DNA from: Brachynemurus nebulosus
Taxonomy: Eukaryota; Arthropoda; Insecta; Neuroptera; Myrmeleontidae
Reading direction: 5' to 3'
Length of the DNA stretch: 64,000 nucleotides
Assembly (NCBI GenBank): GCA_035578155.1
Contig: JAPWDM010000005.1
Location: 16,004,877-16,068,876, forward strand
Numbering within the stretch: position 1 is the stretch's first letter; the number at the start of each line of letters is the position of its first letter. Made by a program: the position numbers and the translations under genes. This document shows, piece by piece, positions 1 through 11,142 of this stretch. Under the pieces are notes generated by a model. It searched no databases and was not told the origin of the DNA. It worked only from the letters and a program-made list of their open reading frames with translations.

Positions 1-905
1 CATTTATTTCTTACTTCATCTATTTTATTTGCAAATTATGTTCTCCTTTAAAGCTTTCTCTTCTAGTTTTTTTTCCTTTTTTTTGTACTCAACAGACTGA
101 ATATGAATGACTGATATTTAGACAAGATAGCTTGCTTGGCTCGACACAACCACAGCAAAACAGGTTGATGGCATAATAGCGTACCAGTGAACCATGGTAA
201 ACGCGTCAAGCATCAAATAGTAGAGCCAGCGATCATTTAGAATGATGGACATTCATATATGTATATTTTATGTAGTTTTGCAAACTGTTTGCACGAGGTG
301 GATCGTCTGTCTGCATAGTATTATGTAGTTGGGAATCATTTTTAAAAGTGGTGGCAAGTGTCTATTTATATTCTTTAAACTTTGGTCATTGCATTTTCAT
401 TTTTTGTGGCCATCTCGCCTTGCCTCGCTTCCTTCTGGATTGTCGTCTAACTACTTATTTGTAAATTGTCAAGGGTGTTGTAGGAAAAGAACTTGGTGAT
501 TGCCATTTAACAAATTTCGCAATAGAATAAAAAAACATGATGACTTCAATACCTCCTATGCAGTTCCAAAAACTTCATAGAAATTGTTAGTGTAAATGGT
601 AGACTAAAAAAACTATAGGTATTGTTAACTTGGAATATAGTGCTCTGACTTCAAAATTTCCGGTACTCCCAGTAAATAAAATCTTTCAAACAAATAAAAA
701 TTAGTTGTGACAATTAAAAGATTAGAATAAAAAAATTATTACCTGACATTATATGTAGTGAAGGTCATTTTCGGTTTCTCGAAGTTTCTCAGAACAAATT
801 TCTGTCATAGTCCTGGATTCAAGTCTTATCATACGAGAGCTGCTGTAATAGCTGAACATCTAGAATGGAAATTCGCCAAAATTTATCTCAAACATTATTT
901 CATAA
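1..905. other. AT-rich tract with no recognised feature
   Basis: I see no open frame of note, RNA gene or clear repeat boundary here. Confidence 0.5.
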
Positions 906-908
906 TTT

Positions 909-1352
909 TCTAACACTATACGATCCGCGTATCTTCGCAGTCAACTTTCCCAGAGACCGTCAATATTTTTAAAGAATTAAATAAAAATTAATAATTCAGT
1001 AAGTGTAAATATACACATTCTTAATAAAAAAAGCAATAACAGGAAATACAATAACAATAAACTGATAAAAAAGTATAAAAAACAAACAATTACATACTTT
1101 TATTACAATAATTACATTTACACGTTTCAATACAATTAAAAAATAATAATAATAATATAATATTATATTTTTATGTGTTATCCGTCTATGAATATTTACA
1201 GAAATCATCACATAGAGAGTGTATTTGTTTACTGACCAATACCTGTTTGCGGAAACATTTTGCGGAAACATCGCACACATGTGTGATCACTGATCACGAT
1301 CGTCCTCTACGGTGTGTACTCTATGCTGTGTACTTAGATCGTAGTTAGATTT
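909..1352. repeat. Probable TTAA-type MITE remnant (related to 10916-11138)
   Basis: The left end carries an AACACTATACGATCCGCG motif. The right part (about 1200-1300) matches, in the same orientation, the reverse complement of the 10.9-kb MITE: a GAGAGTGT block, then a TGTGATCACTGATC block. The left 150 bases match the inverse of 62085-62158. It is diverged, so the boundaries are approximate and no transposase is visible. Confidence 0.4.
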
Positions 1353-1889
1353 TTGTTTATGATGTTTGTGAAGCACCCCCATCGACTCTGATGTAAACTT
1401 ATTCTGCTCGCTGTGTATTAACAAATGCTCACTAATATTCAGGTTCAAATTGTCAGCAGCATTTTATTTTTTGTATTCTATCAAAAACAATTTGCTAGAT
1501 CGAAATCTGTGTCACTGGGTAACGAACGTATGTTTCCTACGACATTGCACGGTAGTGGCAATGCACTAGGTGAATATACTTACATATACACTAGGTTTGG
1601 CTCAACAGTCGGTTATGAGCTTCCCGACAAGCTCCCAGTTCCGGGAATAGGTATATTTGTACCTATATAGAATTGTTATTGTACTAACAGCCATTATTAT
1701 ATTTCTGTATACTTTTCATATGCGTTTCTCATGCAGTGAGGTAATATAACGAGATATATATGTTATTCAGGAATGTGAAAATACACTGATGCTAAAAATA
1801 TTGGGTTATACGCTCAATATTATTTATTTAAGTAAAATTTTGTTTAGTTGTCTTGCCTGAACACGATTTGGTTTGAAGAGTAGGACAGC
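1353..1889. other. No clear feature
   Basis: An 81-codon frame at 1425-1670 (+) has no recognisable motif and no splice or start context that would support it. Confidence 0.4.
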
Positions 1890-2040
1890 TGTGATCTTAC
1901 TATTTTTGGTGCAGAACGGCTCTAACCTTTCTACTTTTGTTATAGAACTGCTGTGACATTACTATATTCGGTACAGAATCGCTGTAACCTTACTATTTCT
2001 GGTACAAAACTGCTGTAACTTTACTACTTCTGGTATAGAA
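1890..2040. repeat. 38-bp minisatellite, array 1
   Basis: Imperfect tandem units of roughly 38 bases follow the pattern TTACTAYTTYTGGTAYAGAA then CTGCTGTAAC. About four units precede the hAT insertion and a scrap continues after it. The same unit forms a second array at 59640-59935. Confidence 0.75.
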
Positions 2041-2615
2041 TTGGGATCATCCATATTCATCGATGTTAGAAAAACATCGATGTTTAGGGGGAAAACATCG
2101 ATGTAAAAACATCGATGTTATGTCCTCGATAACATCGACACATCGATGTTATGAGAATAATATCGAAACATCGATATTACTTTAACCTATCCAGTATTTA
2201 TAAAGTCCTGTCGCTGATTTAAAACAAGATCCATTACTTTTATGGCAAGTTCTAGGATCCACTTATCCAAACTTGAAAAAAATTGCCATTAAATATTTGT
2301 ATTTCACAGTAACTTCAACAGCTTCAGAGAGACTTTTTTCAAAAGCTGGGCAGCATTTGTATCAACAAAGCAACATATTAAAAGGGAAACTTCTAACAAA
2401 GTGACTTTTTTGCAAAGTGTATCAAATAAATACTGGCAATGTTAATTTTTAATAAATAAAATAATAGATTATAATGGTTCTTTATTTTTCTACAGAAACA
2501 TCGATGTTTTCGAACATCGATGTCTTTCTTTCGATATATATCGTATATCGATACTCTTGAATCGATGTTAACATCGATGTCAACATCGATGTTTTTCTAA
2601 TATCGATCATCCCTA
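2041..2615. mobile_element. Non-autonomous hAT element with 8-bp target duplication
   Basis: The element is flanked by a perfect 8-bp duplication GTATAGAA (2033-2040 and 2616-2623), which is the hAT hallmark. Its ends are imperfect inverted repeats, TTGGGATCATC against TAGGGATGATC. Both flanks inside the termini are crowded with the self-complementary word ACATCGATGT: about six copies on the left (2058-2180) and about six on the right (2500-2605). Such subterminal words are typical transposase-binding sites. The middle holds a transposase C-terminal scrap. At 575 bp it is internally deleted and cannot move by itself. Confidence 0.85.
2204..2404 (+). pseudogene. hAT transposase C-terminal (hATC dimerisation) remnant
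   Basis: The frame opens just after a TAA and runs 66 codons to TGA. It reads as the end of a hAT transposase: a DPLLLW block, then YPNLKKIAIKYL, then the diagnostic SERLFSKAG motif of the C-terminal dimerisation domain. The catalytic DDE core and BED zinc finger are absent, so this is the piece kept when the element lost its middle. It lies between the two subterminal word clusters. No function is expected beyond marking ancestry. Confidence 0.8.
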
Positions 2616-2639
2616 GTATAGAAAGATGGATAAAATTAC

Positions 2640-2876
2640 TTGAAGAGGTTAATCGATCCTAACTAACGATAGGCCCGAATTAATATTTCATTACTTTTTT
2701 AAATAAATATTGTAACACATATATATCTGTAAAATTGTGATTCCGAAATGTAAAATTCGGGGGGGGGAGGTCTATTACGGTTATATCGTCTGCACCGCCT
2801 TTGGGTCGGCTCTGATTCTCCGAATAAAATACAGAAAATTTAATTATATTTATTACGGTTTATCATTCTCATAATA
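2640..2876. other. No clear feature
   Basis: A short G-run lies at 2760-2768. I see nothing else. Confidence 0.4.
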
Positions 2877-3256
2877 GGGTGAGAGTGCTAAAAATCGGCC
2901 ACTAAAAATCAGCCACTTATTGATGACATGCAGAATTCTGAATTTTGAATTTACGCGTATTTTAATTATCTCATTAAGTACTTTTAAGTATCGCCTTTCT
3001 AATTAACTTACTTTCCCGCACTGACTAAACTTACAAATTATAGAATGGCCGACCATTTTCAACAGAAATTGTCATTTATCAATAGATTAAGTGTAATAAA
3101 ACATTAACTACTTGCTAAAAATTATTCATATTAAAAATCGAAAATCCAGAATAGACGAACCTTTTGTTTCTATATGATTATCAAGTATTTTCTATATTTT
3201 AGGGCCTTGTTGTTTTTAAAAATAGCAACTAATGCCGACATTAGGCAATCCCACCC
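2877..3256. mobile_element. TA-flanked MITE (GGGTG termini)
   Basis: The left end GGGTGAGAGTGC and the inverted right end (GGGTGGGATTGC read on the minus strand) are flanked by TA at 2875-2876 and 3257-3258. The word TCGGCCA recurs inside (near 2896 and, inverted, near 3046). Size and TA duplication fit a pogo- or Tc1-type MITE. No coding remnant was seen. Confidence 0.65.
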
Positions 3257-4742
3257 TAATGAAAAAAATAAATAAATAAATAAATAAAAATAACTATTGA
3301 ACCATAACCTAGTTTAAGGGGGAATAGGTACCGTTGAAACAAAAACAAAGATTCGATATTTGAACATGATACTAGCACGAACAAAACATAAATACACTCA
3401 AAATATATTTACTTAAAGTATATTAAGTATATACTTAAGGGTTTTTTATAGGCTTTCTATATAAAAGTTGTTGTATTTGTAACGTACAAACACTTCAATA
3501 TTATCATTTTGCGTTTGTGTCGTATTTCATCTAAATAATGCTACGATCTGAGCTGAGCGAATTCATGTAAATGTCAAATCTGACCGCACTATGCCACACG
3601 TGACAATCTAATCAACTTATTTGATTCTTAAAAATTACCGAATAATTTGTATAACATTGTATACCTGCAATAACTAACAATTCGAGAAATAGATAATATT
3701 CCATACACATATATGTAGATAAAATAAATAAAAATGAATATTATGTACCTCTGAGCTTAAGCTTTTAGAATTAATACGGGTGTTCACTAGTTCTTTCTCA
3801 ACTAATATGCAAATGTACATATGCCAATACACATAAATTAACCTGTAGTGTGCTAACGCTGCTTCGCCGGTGGACGGTACTTTTCAGTCCAATAAGCCAT
3901 ACCCAAACCATATCTAAAATAATACAATTTAAAGTTTTCCGTTCAAATTTCAATGCCTCGTTTCATTTTGTAATCACTTAACAATATACTTAAATGGCGA
4001 TCTTTTCTAGTAATTTTGCTTCTGAAATTATTTATATTGATAAATCGGTAGTAACTAATTCAGTTATCATCAATATTAAATTAAAAGTCACTTTTATCAA
4101 AATTTAAAGTTTAAAAGAAAAAAAAAAGATTATTAAAAAATCAGAGCAGTCACGTCGGATAATTAATTAAAATAAACTGTGAACTGGGATACAGTCAAGA
4201 CAGCAATCACAATGTTTCCCACATAGTGTATTTTCGTGTTGTAAATCAGAAAAAAAATTATATTCTCATTACATGAAATGTAACTTAACTTCCAAAAGGG
4301 GATAACTCATGTGTATCATGTCCCATAAGAATATTGTAGTTTTACCGTGAAAAAAAGTCAGACAGACTTTTACAGCGAAAAAAATGATACAAAACATTCC
4401 ATTGGTCACTTCACAGTAGGTAATTATGATAAAGCCAAAATACGAATTCGTCTTGGTAAATTTAACTGATTTCAGAACCATAGTGACAATGAGTTAAATA
4501 ATAATATGAATTATACTAAACTAATTTATTCAGTTATATTTATTCGAAAAATACAAACCTCTCGTATAATAATAAGCGAATAAGCGATAATTTAATTAAG
4601 CATTCAATTCTCAGCCTCGCATTTTCAAACTATATCGGTGGCCACAGATATAAAACTTATAATAGTCCCCTATGTTTTAGTAATAATGTAAGGTACCTTT
4701 AAGTTCAACGGTACATTTTGGAATCAAAGGGAAAAAACACGA

Positions 4743-4745
<3 letters not shown>
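3257..4745. other. AT-rich tract, nothing recognised
   Basis: A (TAAA)n run lies at 3268-3291. A 70-codon minus-strand frame at 4269-4481 has no recognisable features. Confidence 0.4.
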
Positions 4746-4746
<1 letters not shown>

Positions 4747-4805
<59 letters not shown>

Positions 4806-4835
4806 CAAGAAGGTATTTCTAGGTATACCTTCTTG

Positions 4836-4922
<87 letters not shown>
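4747..4922. repeat. (AT)n tracts flanking a 16-bp inverted repeat (cruciform-capable)
   Basis: (AT)n from 4747 to 4801 and from 4841 to 4922 bracket the inverted repeat TACCTCAAGAAGGTAT / ATACCTTCTTGAGGTA. Since (AT)n is also self-complementary, the whole 176-bp block is one continuous potential hairpin. Confidence 0.85.
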
Positions 4923-4925
<3 letters not shown>

Positions 4926-5448
4926 CAATGGGATATTTAACAATTTTTTAAAAACCATCTTAGTGTGTTTATTACTTCTTACTACACTCATAATACACAT
5001 TTTTAAATTATTTTGTACTATATTTTTAATAAAATCACCGATAAAATTTCAGTTTTTAAAAAGATCGCCAAAACGATACGTTCTGTCTCTTTCAAATCGT
5101 ATGACGTCATTGGCTCTAAAACATTAAGTAGTAGTAGTAGGTTTAGTAATGAAAATTAATACCTAATGAAAAATTTCTTTCATAGTTACCAAAAAAGTAA
5201 ACAATTTTTTTCCTAACTATACAATATAATACCTACATATTCGAACGAGCTTGTGACGTAAGCTGCTTTTACTTGATGTTTTTAATTACGTCATTTTTAA
5301 CGTAAATTTTGTAATTTTGCTTAATTAAAATTTTTATATTTTTGAATGAAATAACCTGTAAAAAAGCAATATTCAGTATCATTATGACTCGAGTAATTAT
5401 TTAAAAATGAAAATAGATATTTTTTCAACTACTGTCAAATACCCCATT
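4926..5448. repeat. Repeat family C, copy 1
   Basis: A block of about 520 bp is nearly identical to 38670-39182, same orientation. In the better-preserved second copy it is bounded by short inverted termini, AATGGGGTATTTGA against TCAAATACCCCATT. It contains TGACGTCA and GTGACGTAAGC palindromic words. There is no coding capacity. It is probably a MITE of unknown superfamily. Confidence 0.75.
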
Positions 5449-7042
5449 CCGAATAATATTCCAAGTTATAAATATTAAGAAAAAAATTATTTGAATGTTA
5501 TTCAAATTGTATGAAACAATATTAGGTATATCAAGTATTTGGGATAAATCAATCGAATTGTACAATACAACTGTTTGTCTTTATCTATAAATTCGTATTT
5601 GTTTATTATTTTCAATTACTTAGCGACGCTATTTAAGTTAAATTTCACTTTCTGATTGGTAAATACTATGCTTGATGACTGGTTTAAAAGCGGCAGTAAA
5701 AATATTTTTAATACCTTCTTGAGGCCCCAAATCATATATTTCAATTCCCTGCAAAAGAAATATTTTTAATCTTTTTATCAAAAACAAAAAAAAAAGATCT
5801 TAAAAAATTAATTAAAATTTTCCTCCCATAAAACTTTTCGAACAATAAAGCTCCCTATAAACCGGCACTTAGAAGTATCATCGGTATAGTAAGGGTTAAA
5901 ATGCCAAGGGTACATGGCCTGTTTAGACGGTAAGCTTGTACAGCTGCTGCTCATCACTCATATACAAAATCATTGCATTCGTTTGTTATCAAATAGCTAG
6001 GTAACCTTAATAAAATGTATTATATTAGTTTTGTTATTTAATACAGAGCGCAGAATCACTAGAAACTTGTATTACGTATATTAGAAATACAGAAGCTTTT
6101 TATCATTTTTTTTAAATAATAATTTTAAAAAGTGCGTGTTAGCTGCGCACTGAATTAGGATTCTTCAGTGGCTTGACTTAATTATGTTTTGTAAATGTAC
6201 TTAAATTCTAAAACACATCTCGATATAAAATTTCATTTAACGGAGACATTTTTCTCAACTACATATTACTATTTAAATTTTTGATTTGCCCATATTTCTG
6301 AAAGTTTCCGACACAACTTTTTTCGTAAGTATCTGTAATATTTTCACATTTTTTGCAACAAGAGTTAAAAAAATAATGAAGCGGGGGACAAGTTACTCGC
6401 TACAAAATTGGACAAGTTACTCGCTACAAATTTCTAACGATATTCCATATGATGTGATACATATGTGAGAAAATTTTGTATCCCCACTTTCCAAAACGGG
6501 TAAGTACCTCAAGAAAATAGGAAAATAATATTTCCCTATATATCAATTGAGACTCACACCGGCAGCATCTATATGCTACAGGTGCAAATTTTGGAACCCT
6601 AAAAATACGGAATGCATTTCTACATATGTGATATAAGTTAGTATATGTCGGAACAGAATGTAAAGAAAAGTACAGGACATAAAGAAAATAAATAATTATA
6701 GAACAAATAATAGATAATACGAAAATCATGAGGTTTCAAATTACTTTTTCAAACTTATTTAAGAAACGATTTTTAAAATTTGCCAGACTAAAATCGACAA
6801 ACCGATTGAACAGAAAGATGTAAGGTAATGTTAGATCAGAAATTAAATTTAATCTTAAGGTACGATTTGTTTGGATGTTAGTGAAAAAACTATTACCAGC
6901 AGGCTAAATATTAAACCACACCTCTATTTGACTTTCGGGTATATCTGTTACTTTTGTTTACACTCAGTATCTACACATGTATGTAAAAAAATCTTAAAAA
7001 TAATTATTTTTTTACAACAATATTTTTTTTGGGATATATAAA
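5449..7042. other. No clear feature
   Basis: Only short meaningless frames (6286-6468 +, 6424-6729 -). The phrase TTTTGGAACCCTAAAAA at about 6590 recurs near 47646 and may be an old repeat end. Confidence 0.4.
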
Positions 7043-7154
7043 TTTCACGAAGAATTTTTTCAACCTTCTCCCAAATTGCGTGGACTAGCTTTATAGAAGG
7101 ATGGACATAATGAAACCAATATCTTCTATTTCATAGCTTTTCTTTATTAAAATT

Positions 7155-7195
7155 GCCAAAATATTTTCGATATGTTTAATATCATCTTCAGTGGC
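7155..7195 (-). ncRNA. Hammerhead-like ribozyme motif, left arm
   Basis: Exact reverse complement of the motif at 9171-9211; see that entry. Confidence 0.5.
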
Positions 7196-7735
7196 TAAAC
7201 ATCAAAAAAAAAAAAAAAAAATTTTTACAACGTAATAATAAACAATAACATCATTTTTATATATTTACAATTCTTCGTTAACTTATACTATTATTTTTTA
7301 GGTTATAAGCTACATATTGGATAGGAGGATTATTTATTTATTTTTGTAAAAACAACAAGAATTTGTGATTTAGTTGATATATAGGAAATTTTATGTTTGG
7401 AAGAATATCTATTTGTGTTAACGAAACAAACAAAACCTATTTTTTAATATTAGCGGATTTGAGACAGGACAAACTGAAACAGTATGTATATTAAAATGTT
7501 AAAAAATTTTTTTACAATCTTACTCACCAGAAAATTATCTAAATTTCAGATTGTCATTCTTGGATAACAACCAACCATACCAACAATCCATTAGAACAAT
7601 TTAACTAGTTTTTTTTGCATTTCACATGGAAATTTGTCAATCGAAAAAATTTTTTATAAAATAATTACTTTAATTTAAAACAATTAAAAAAGTCAAACAT
7701 ATTTAAAATGTAAAATCAAAAAAAAATTTCAAGAG

Positions 7736-7771
<36 letters not shown>

Positions 7772-8007
7772 TCACAGTTTGTACAATGTACTCCTCAAGT
7801 ACATTGTTATTGGTATGGTAGCACAGTGATCAACTGAACTAAATTTGTAAATTTTTTGTTTAAAGATAAATTTCTCGAAAATTCTAGACAAAATTAGTCC
7901 GGTCTCAATTTACATATTGGTATGTGTTTATTGTTTATGTTTTTTGATTACAATGTATTATATAAGCATCTTTTGGAAATATTGTTTATTGATTTCTATT
8001 ATTATTA

Positions 8008-8159
8008 TTATTTTATTTTTTTAATAATCGGTAAATAGGCATTATCTAGAGCTAATGATTCTATCTGCTTGTTGCAATTTTTTGATTCATTCAGTTTTAT
8101 GTAAAAACCTTCACTTAATAATCTTTTTTGGTATTTATTTTCTCTGTCTAATATTTCGA
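8008..8159 (-). pseudogene. Penelope-like endonuclease C-terminus, left arm
   Basis: Minus-strand frame ending at a TAA at 8008-8010. It contains EILDRENKYQKRLLSE followed by a conserved N...L.L...Y..I spacing, as I recall from the C-terminal part of Penelope GIY-YIG domains. The catalytic GIY-YIG motif and the whole reverse transcriptase are missing, so this is a 5'-truncated fragment. The open frame continues into the spacer to an ATG at 8199 but similarity stops at the arm edge. Same protein as 8201-8352 on the other strand. Confidence 0.75.
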
Positions 8160-8200
8160 ACATTCGATAAATAATGATCACAGGTTTAATTTCGACCAAG

Positions 8201-8352
8201 TCGAAATATTAGACAGAGAAAATAAATACCAAAAAAGATTATTAAGTGAAGGTTTTTACATAAAACTGAATGAATCAAAAAATTGCAACAAGCAGATAGA
8301 ATCATTAGCTCTAGATAATGCCTATTTACCGATTATTAAAAAAATAAAATAA
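8201..8352 (+). pseudogene. Penelope-like endonuclease C-terminus, right arm
   Basis: Mirror copy of 8008-8159, reading outward on the plus strand and ending in a TAA shortly before an (ATA)n run. It encodes the same roughly 50 residues with the same EILDREN block. It has no start codon of its own. The two coding ends face each other across the spacer, so the two copies were joined at their truncated 5' ends. Confidence 0.75.
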
Positions 8353-8588
8353 TAATAATAATAGAAATCAATAAACAATATTTCCAAAAGATGCTTATAT
8401 AATACATTGTAATCAAAAAACATAAACAATAAACACATACCAATATGTAAATTGAGACCGGACTAATTTTGTCTAGAATTTTCGAGAAATTTATCTTTAA
8501 ACAAAAAATTTACAAATTTAGTTCAGTTGATCACTGTGCTACCATACCAATAACAATGTACTTGAGGAGTACATTGTACAAACTGTGA

Positions 8589-8629
<41 letters not shown>

Positions 8630-9170
8630 CTCTTGAAATTTTTTTTGATTTTACATTTTAAATATGTTTGACTTTTTTAATTGTTTTAAATTAAAGTAAT
8701 TATTTTATAAAAAATTTTTTCGATTGACAAATTTCCATGTGAAATGCAAAAAAAACTAGTTAAATTGTTCTAATGGATTGTTGGTATGGTTGGTTGTTAT
8801 CCAAGAATGACAATCTGAAATTTAGATAATTTTCTGGTGAGTAAGATTGTAAAAAAATTTTTTAACATTTTAATATACATACTGTTTCAGTTTGTCCTGT
8901 CTCAAATCCGCTAATATTAAAAAATAGGTTTTGTTTGTTTCGTTAACACAAATAGATATTCTTCCAAACATAAAATTTCCTATATATCAACTAAATCACA
9001 AATTCTTGTTGTTTTTACAAAAATAAATAAATAATCCTCCTATCCAATATGTAGCTTATAACCTAAAAAATAATAGTATAAGTTAACGAAGAATTGTAAA
9101 TATATAAAAATGATGTTATTGTTTATTATTACGTTGTAAAAAAATTTTTTTTTTTTTTTTTTGATGTTTA

Positions 9171-9211
9171 GCCACTGAAGATGATATTAAACATATCGAA
9201 AATATTTTGGC
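9171..9211 (+). ncRNA. Hammerhead-like ribozyme motif, right arm
   Basis: The order of parts fits a minimal hammerhead. Stem I is GCCA (9171-9174) with TGGC (9208-9211). The core CTGAAGA occupies 9175-9181. Stem II is GATAT (9183-9187), loop TAAAC, ATATC (9193-9197). GAAA follows at 9198-9201. A two-pair stem III with a two-base UA loop (9201-9206) leads to the candidate cleavage base U9207. The deviation is one unpaired U (9182) between core and stem II. Hammerheads with a very short stem III are known from Penelope-like elements. Whether this version cuts is unknown. Confidence 0.5.
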
Positions 9212-9348
9212 AATTTTAATAAAGAAAAGCTATGAAATAGAAGATATTGGTTTCATTATGTCCATCCTTCTATAAAGCTAGTCCACGCAATTTGGGAGAA
9301 GGTTGAAAAAATTCTTCGTGAAAATTATTTTTTTATTTATTAACTTCC

Positions 9349-10010
9349 CATAGGAAGTTATTGTAATAGGTCCGATTTTACGAATCGCTAATTTTGACAT
9401 ATCTCTACGTTTCAAGGTCACTAGAATCCGAATCCACGGTTTTTAGCGTGATGTCTGTGTATGCTTTCGTTAGTTCGTTCTTGAATTTTTTTCCGTCTCG
9501 CATATCTCGAGAACAAATGATAATATCAACTCCGAGATTTCATTAGATGCGTAATCAAAAAAATAAAGTTTTCAGCAAATTCAGATTAGCGGTTTGTTTT
9601 TTGTGGTAAAAAACGGAATTAACTTTATTAAGATAACATAGATTATATGGATTTTTTACCATAACATTATCATATAATGGCCTATGAACCTTCCTTGATG
9701 TTAGAAACGCCAGCATATTATTATAAAATTAAAAAACAAGAAAAAAAGAAATAAGAAACTTTTTTTGAAATATATTTTGTCTCGCATATCTTGAGAACAA
9801 ATGATGTTATAATTTGTTTGATAAGGGTGGAGCCCCCACCCTTAGGTACAGAAGGCGAAGCCCCCGGTATGATGTAAGGGGCACAGCCTCTATCGGGGGC
9901 CCAGGGGTGGAGTCGCCTGAAATTAAAAAATAATTATTTGTGTACAGTAGTCTCTAGTCTTTAAAGGACACCCAATGGGAAGTTGACAGTGTGGGTAGAC
10001 CTGTCCCCCA
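9349..10010 (+). repeat. Repeat family A, copy 1
   Basis: About 660 bp, opening with ATTAACTTCCCAT and closing with CAATGGGAAGTTGACAG then a GACCTGTCC block. The AACTTCCCAT word is thus inverted at the two ends. A GC-rich module (9826-9918) of GGGTGGAGCC, GGCGAAGCCCC and CTATCGGGGGC phrases stands out from the AT-rich body. Other copies lie at 55583-56281 (-) and 57114-57660 (+). No open frame; superfamily unknown. Confidence 0.75.
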
Positions 10011-10911
10011 AATTTTTTATTTAATAAACTTACCTATAAATATTCAAGAAAAATAAAATTTCTTTCAACATAATATTTATTCAAATGAAAAATTTATTCT
10101 CCTCATTTAGAAGAACATGTCGATTAGCGTTCATAAGCAGTACAAGAATTATAATTATTTGTTTATCCTTGAAAATTAATTTAATTTTTTTTCATAAGAA
10201 TGTATTCATTGCTTCACAAATTATTGAACAACTCAAACGGTCCTTTCTAAAATTTTCTAGAATTCTCATTTAAAAAGGAAAAATCAATGGAATTGACAAT
10301 ATTCTCGTTGACAATTATGGATAGAAAAATTTCTTCTTAAAACAAGAGGAGTTACAAATGCGAACAAAATTTGATGTGATATGCTTGTACGTTGATTGTA
10401 TCCTTCAACAGGACATGTTTTATTGACAGTCGGACAAACATTTTCAATGTTACTGACATTTAATAAATATCATGTAGGTAATATAATATATAAAATTTTA
10501 TCACACGAAATGAACAACAAATAAAATAATATTTGCACAGGATCCAACAGAAATAGATAAATATATAGTATATGCTGGTAACTATAGACGGAGTGTATGT
10601 ACCAATGAATAAATCAAGCCCCAAGATACGCTCAAAATACAATCAACTGTTGCTCTGTAACATTGTAATCATCGCGATAACGTATGGTACCCGTAGTAAC
10701 AATTATTAGCTCTTTTTCAAATAATTATTTCAATAAATATGGTCCTGCTGTTTATTGAATAATGGACAGCAATTTCCTCATATCACATCCCGTTAAGTAC
10801 TTCAATAAAGTAGCCTACAAACTGACTTTACGCATCATATGAAAAATTCTCCAAATATTTTGAGAAAATTCATGACTTTGAGTTACATTCAAAAAAGTGT
10901 GGATATTCATT
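10011..10911. other. No clear feature
   Basis: Only short AT-driven frames. Confidence 0.4.
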
Positions 10912-10915
10912 TTAA

Positions 10916-11138
10916 CACTACAGTCTGATGATACAGCATCTGTATCACAGCCAGAATAACCGTAGAAGCCAATCGCGATCAGTGATCACTCAAGTGTGTG
11001 ATGCTACCACAGACATGTAGTATAGATAACACACTCTCTGTGTAGTGAGCGCCGCTGTTAGTGTCACATCACACCGTTTTATCACCGTATAAAGCTTTCT
11101 ACGGAAGTTTACGGGGTAGACGCGTGGACTTTATAGTG
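10916..11138. mobile_element. TTAA-flanked MITE (piggyBac-like)
   Basis: 223 bp between TTAA at 10912-10915 and 11139-11142, with ends CACTACAGTC against GACTTTATAGTG. TTAA duplication is the piggyBac signature. The core is GC-richer than its surroundings and is related to 909-1352. Confidence 0.6.
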
Positions 11139-11142
11139 TTAA

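Larger units (their letters stand above)
7043..9323. mobile_element. Head-to-head pair of 5'-truncated Penelope-like element ends (2.3-kb palindrome)
   Basis: Arms 7043-8159 and 8201-9323 are reverse complements with almost no differences except homopolymer length, around a 41-bp spacer (8160-8200). Each arm holds about 50 codons of the C-terminal part of a Penelope-like (GIY-YIG) endonuclease, then roughly 970 bp of 3' sequence with a long A/T run and a hammerhead-like motif near the outer end. 5' truncation and inverted pairing are known habits of Penelope-like elements. Near identity of the arms means a recent origin or ongoing gene conversion. Confidence 0.8.
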
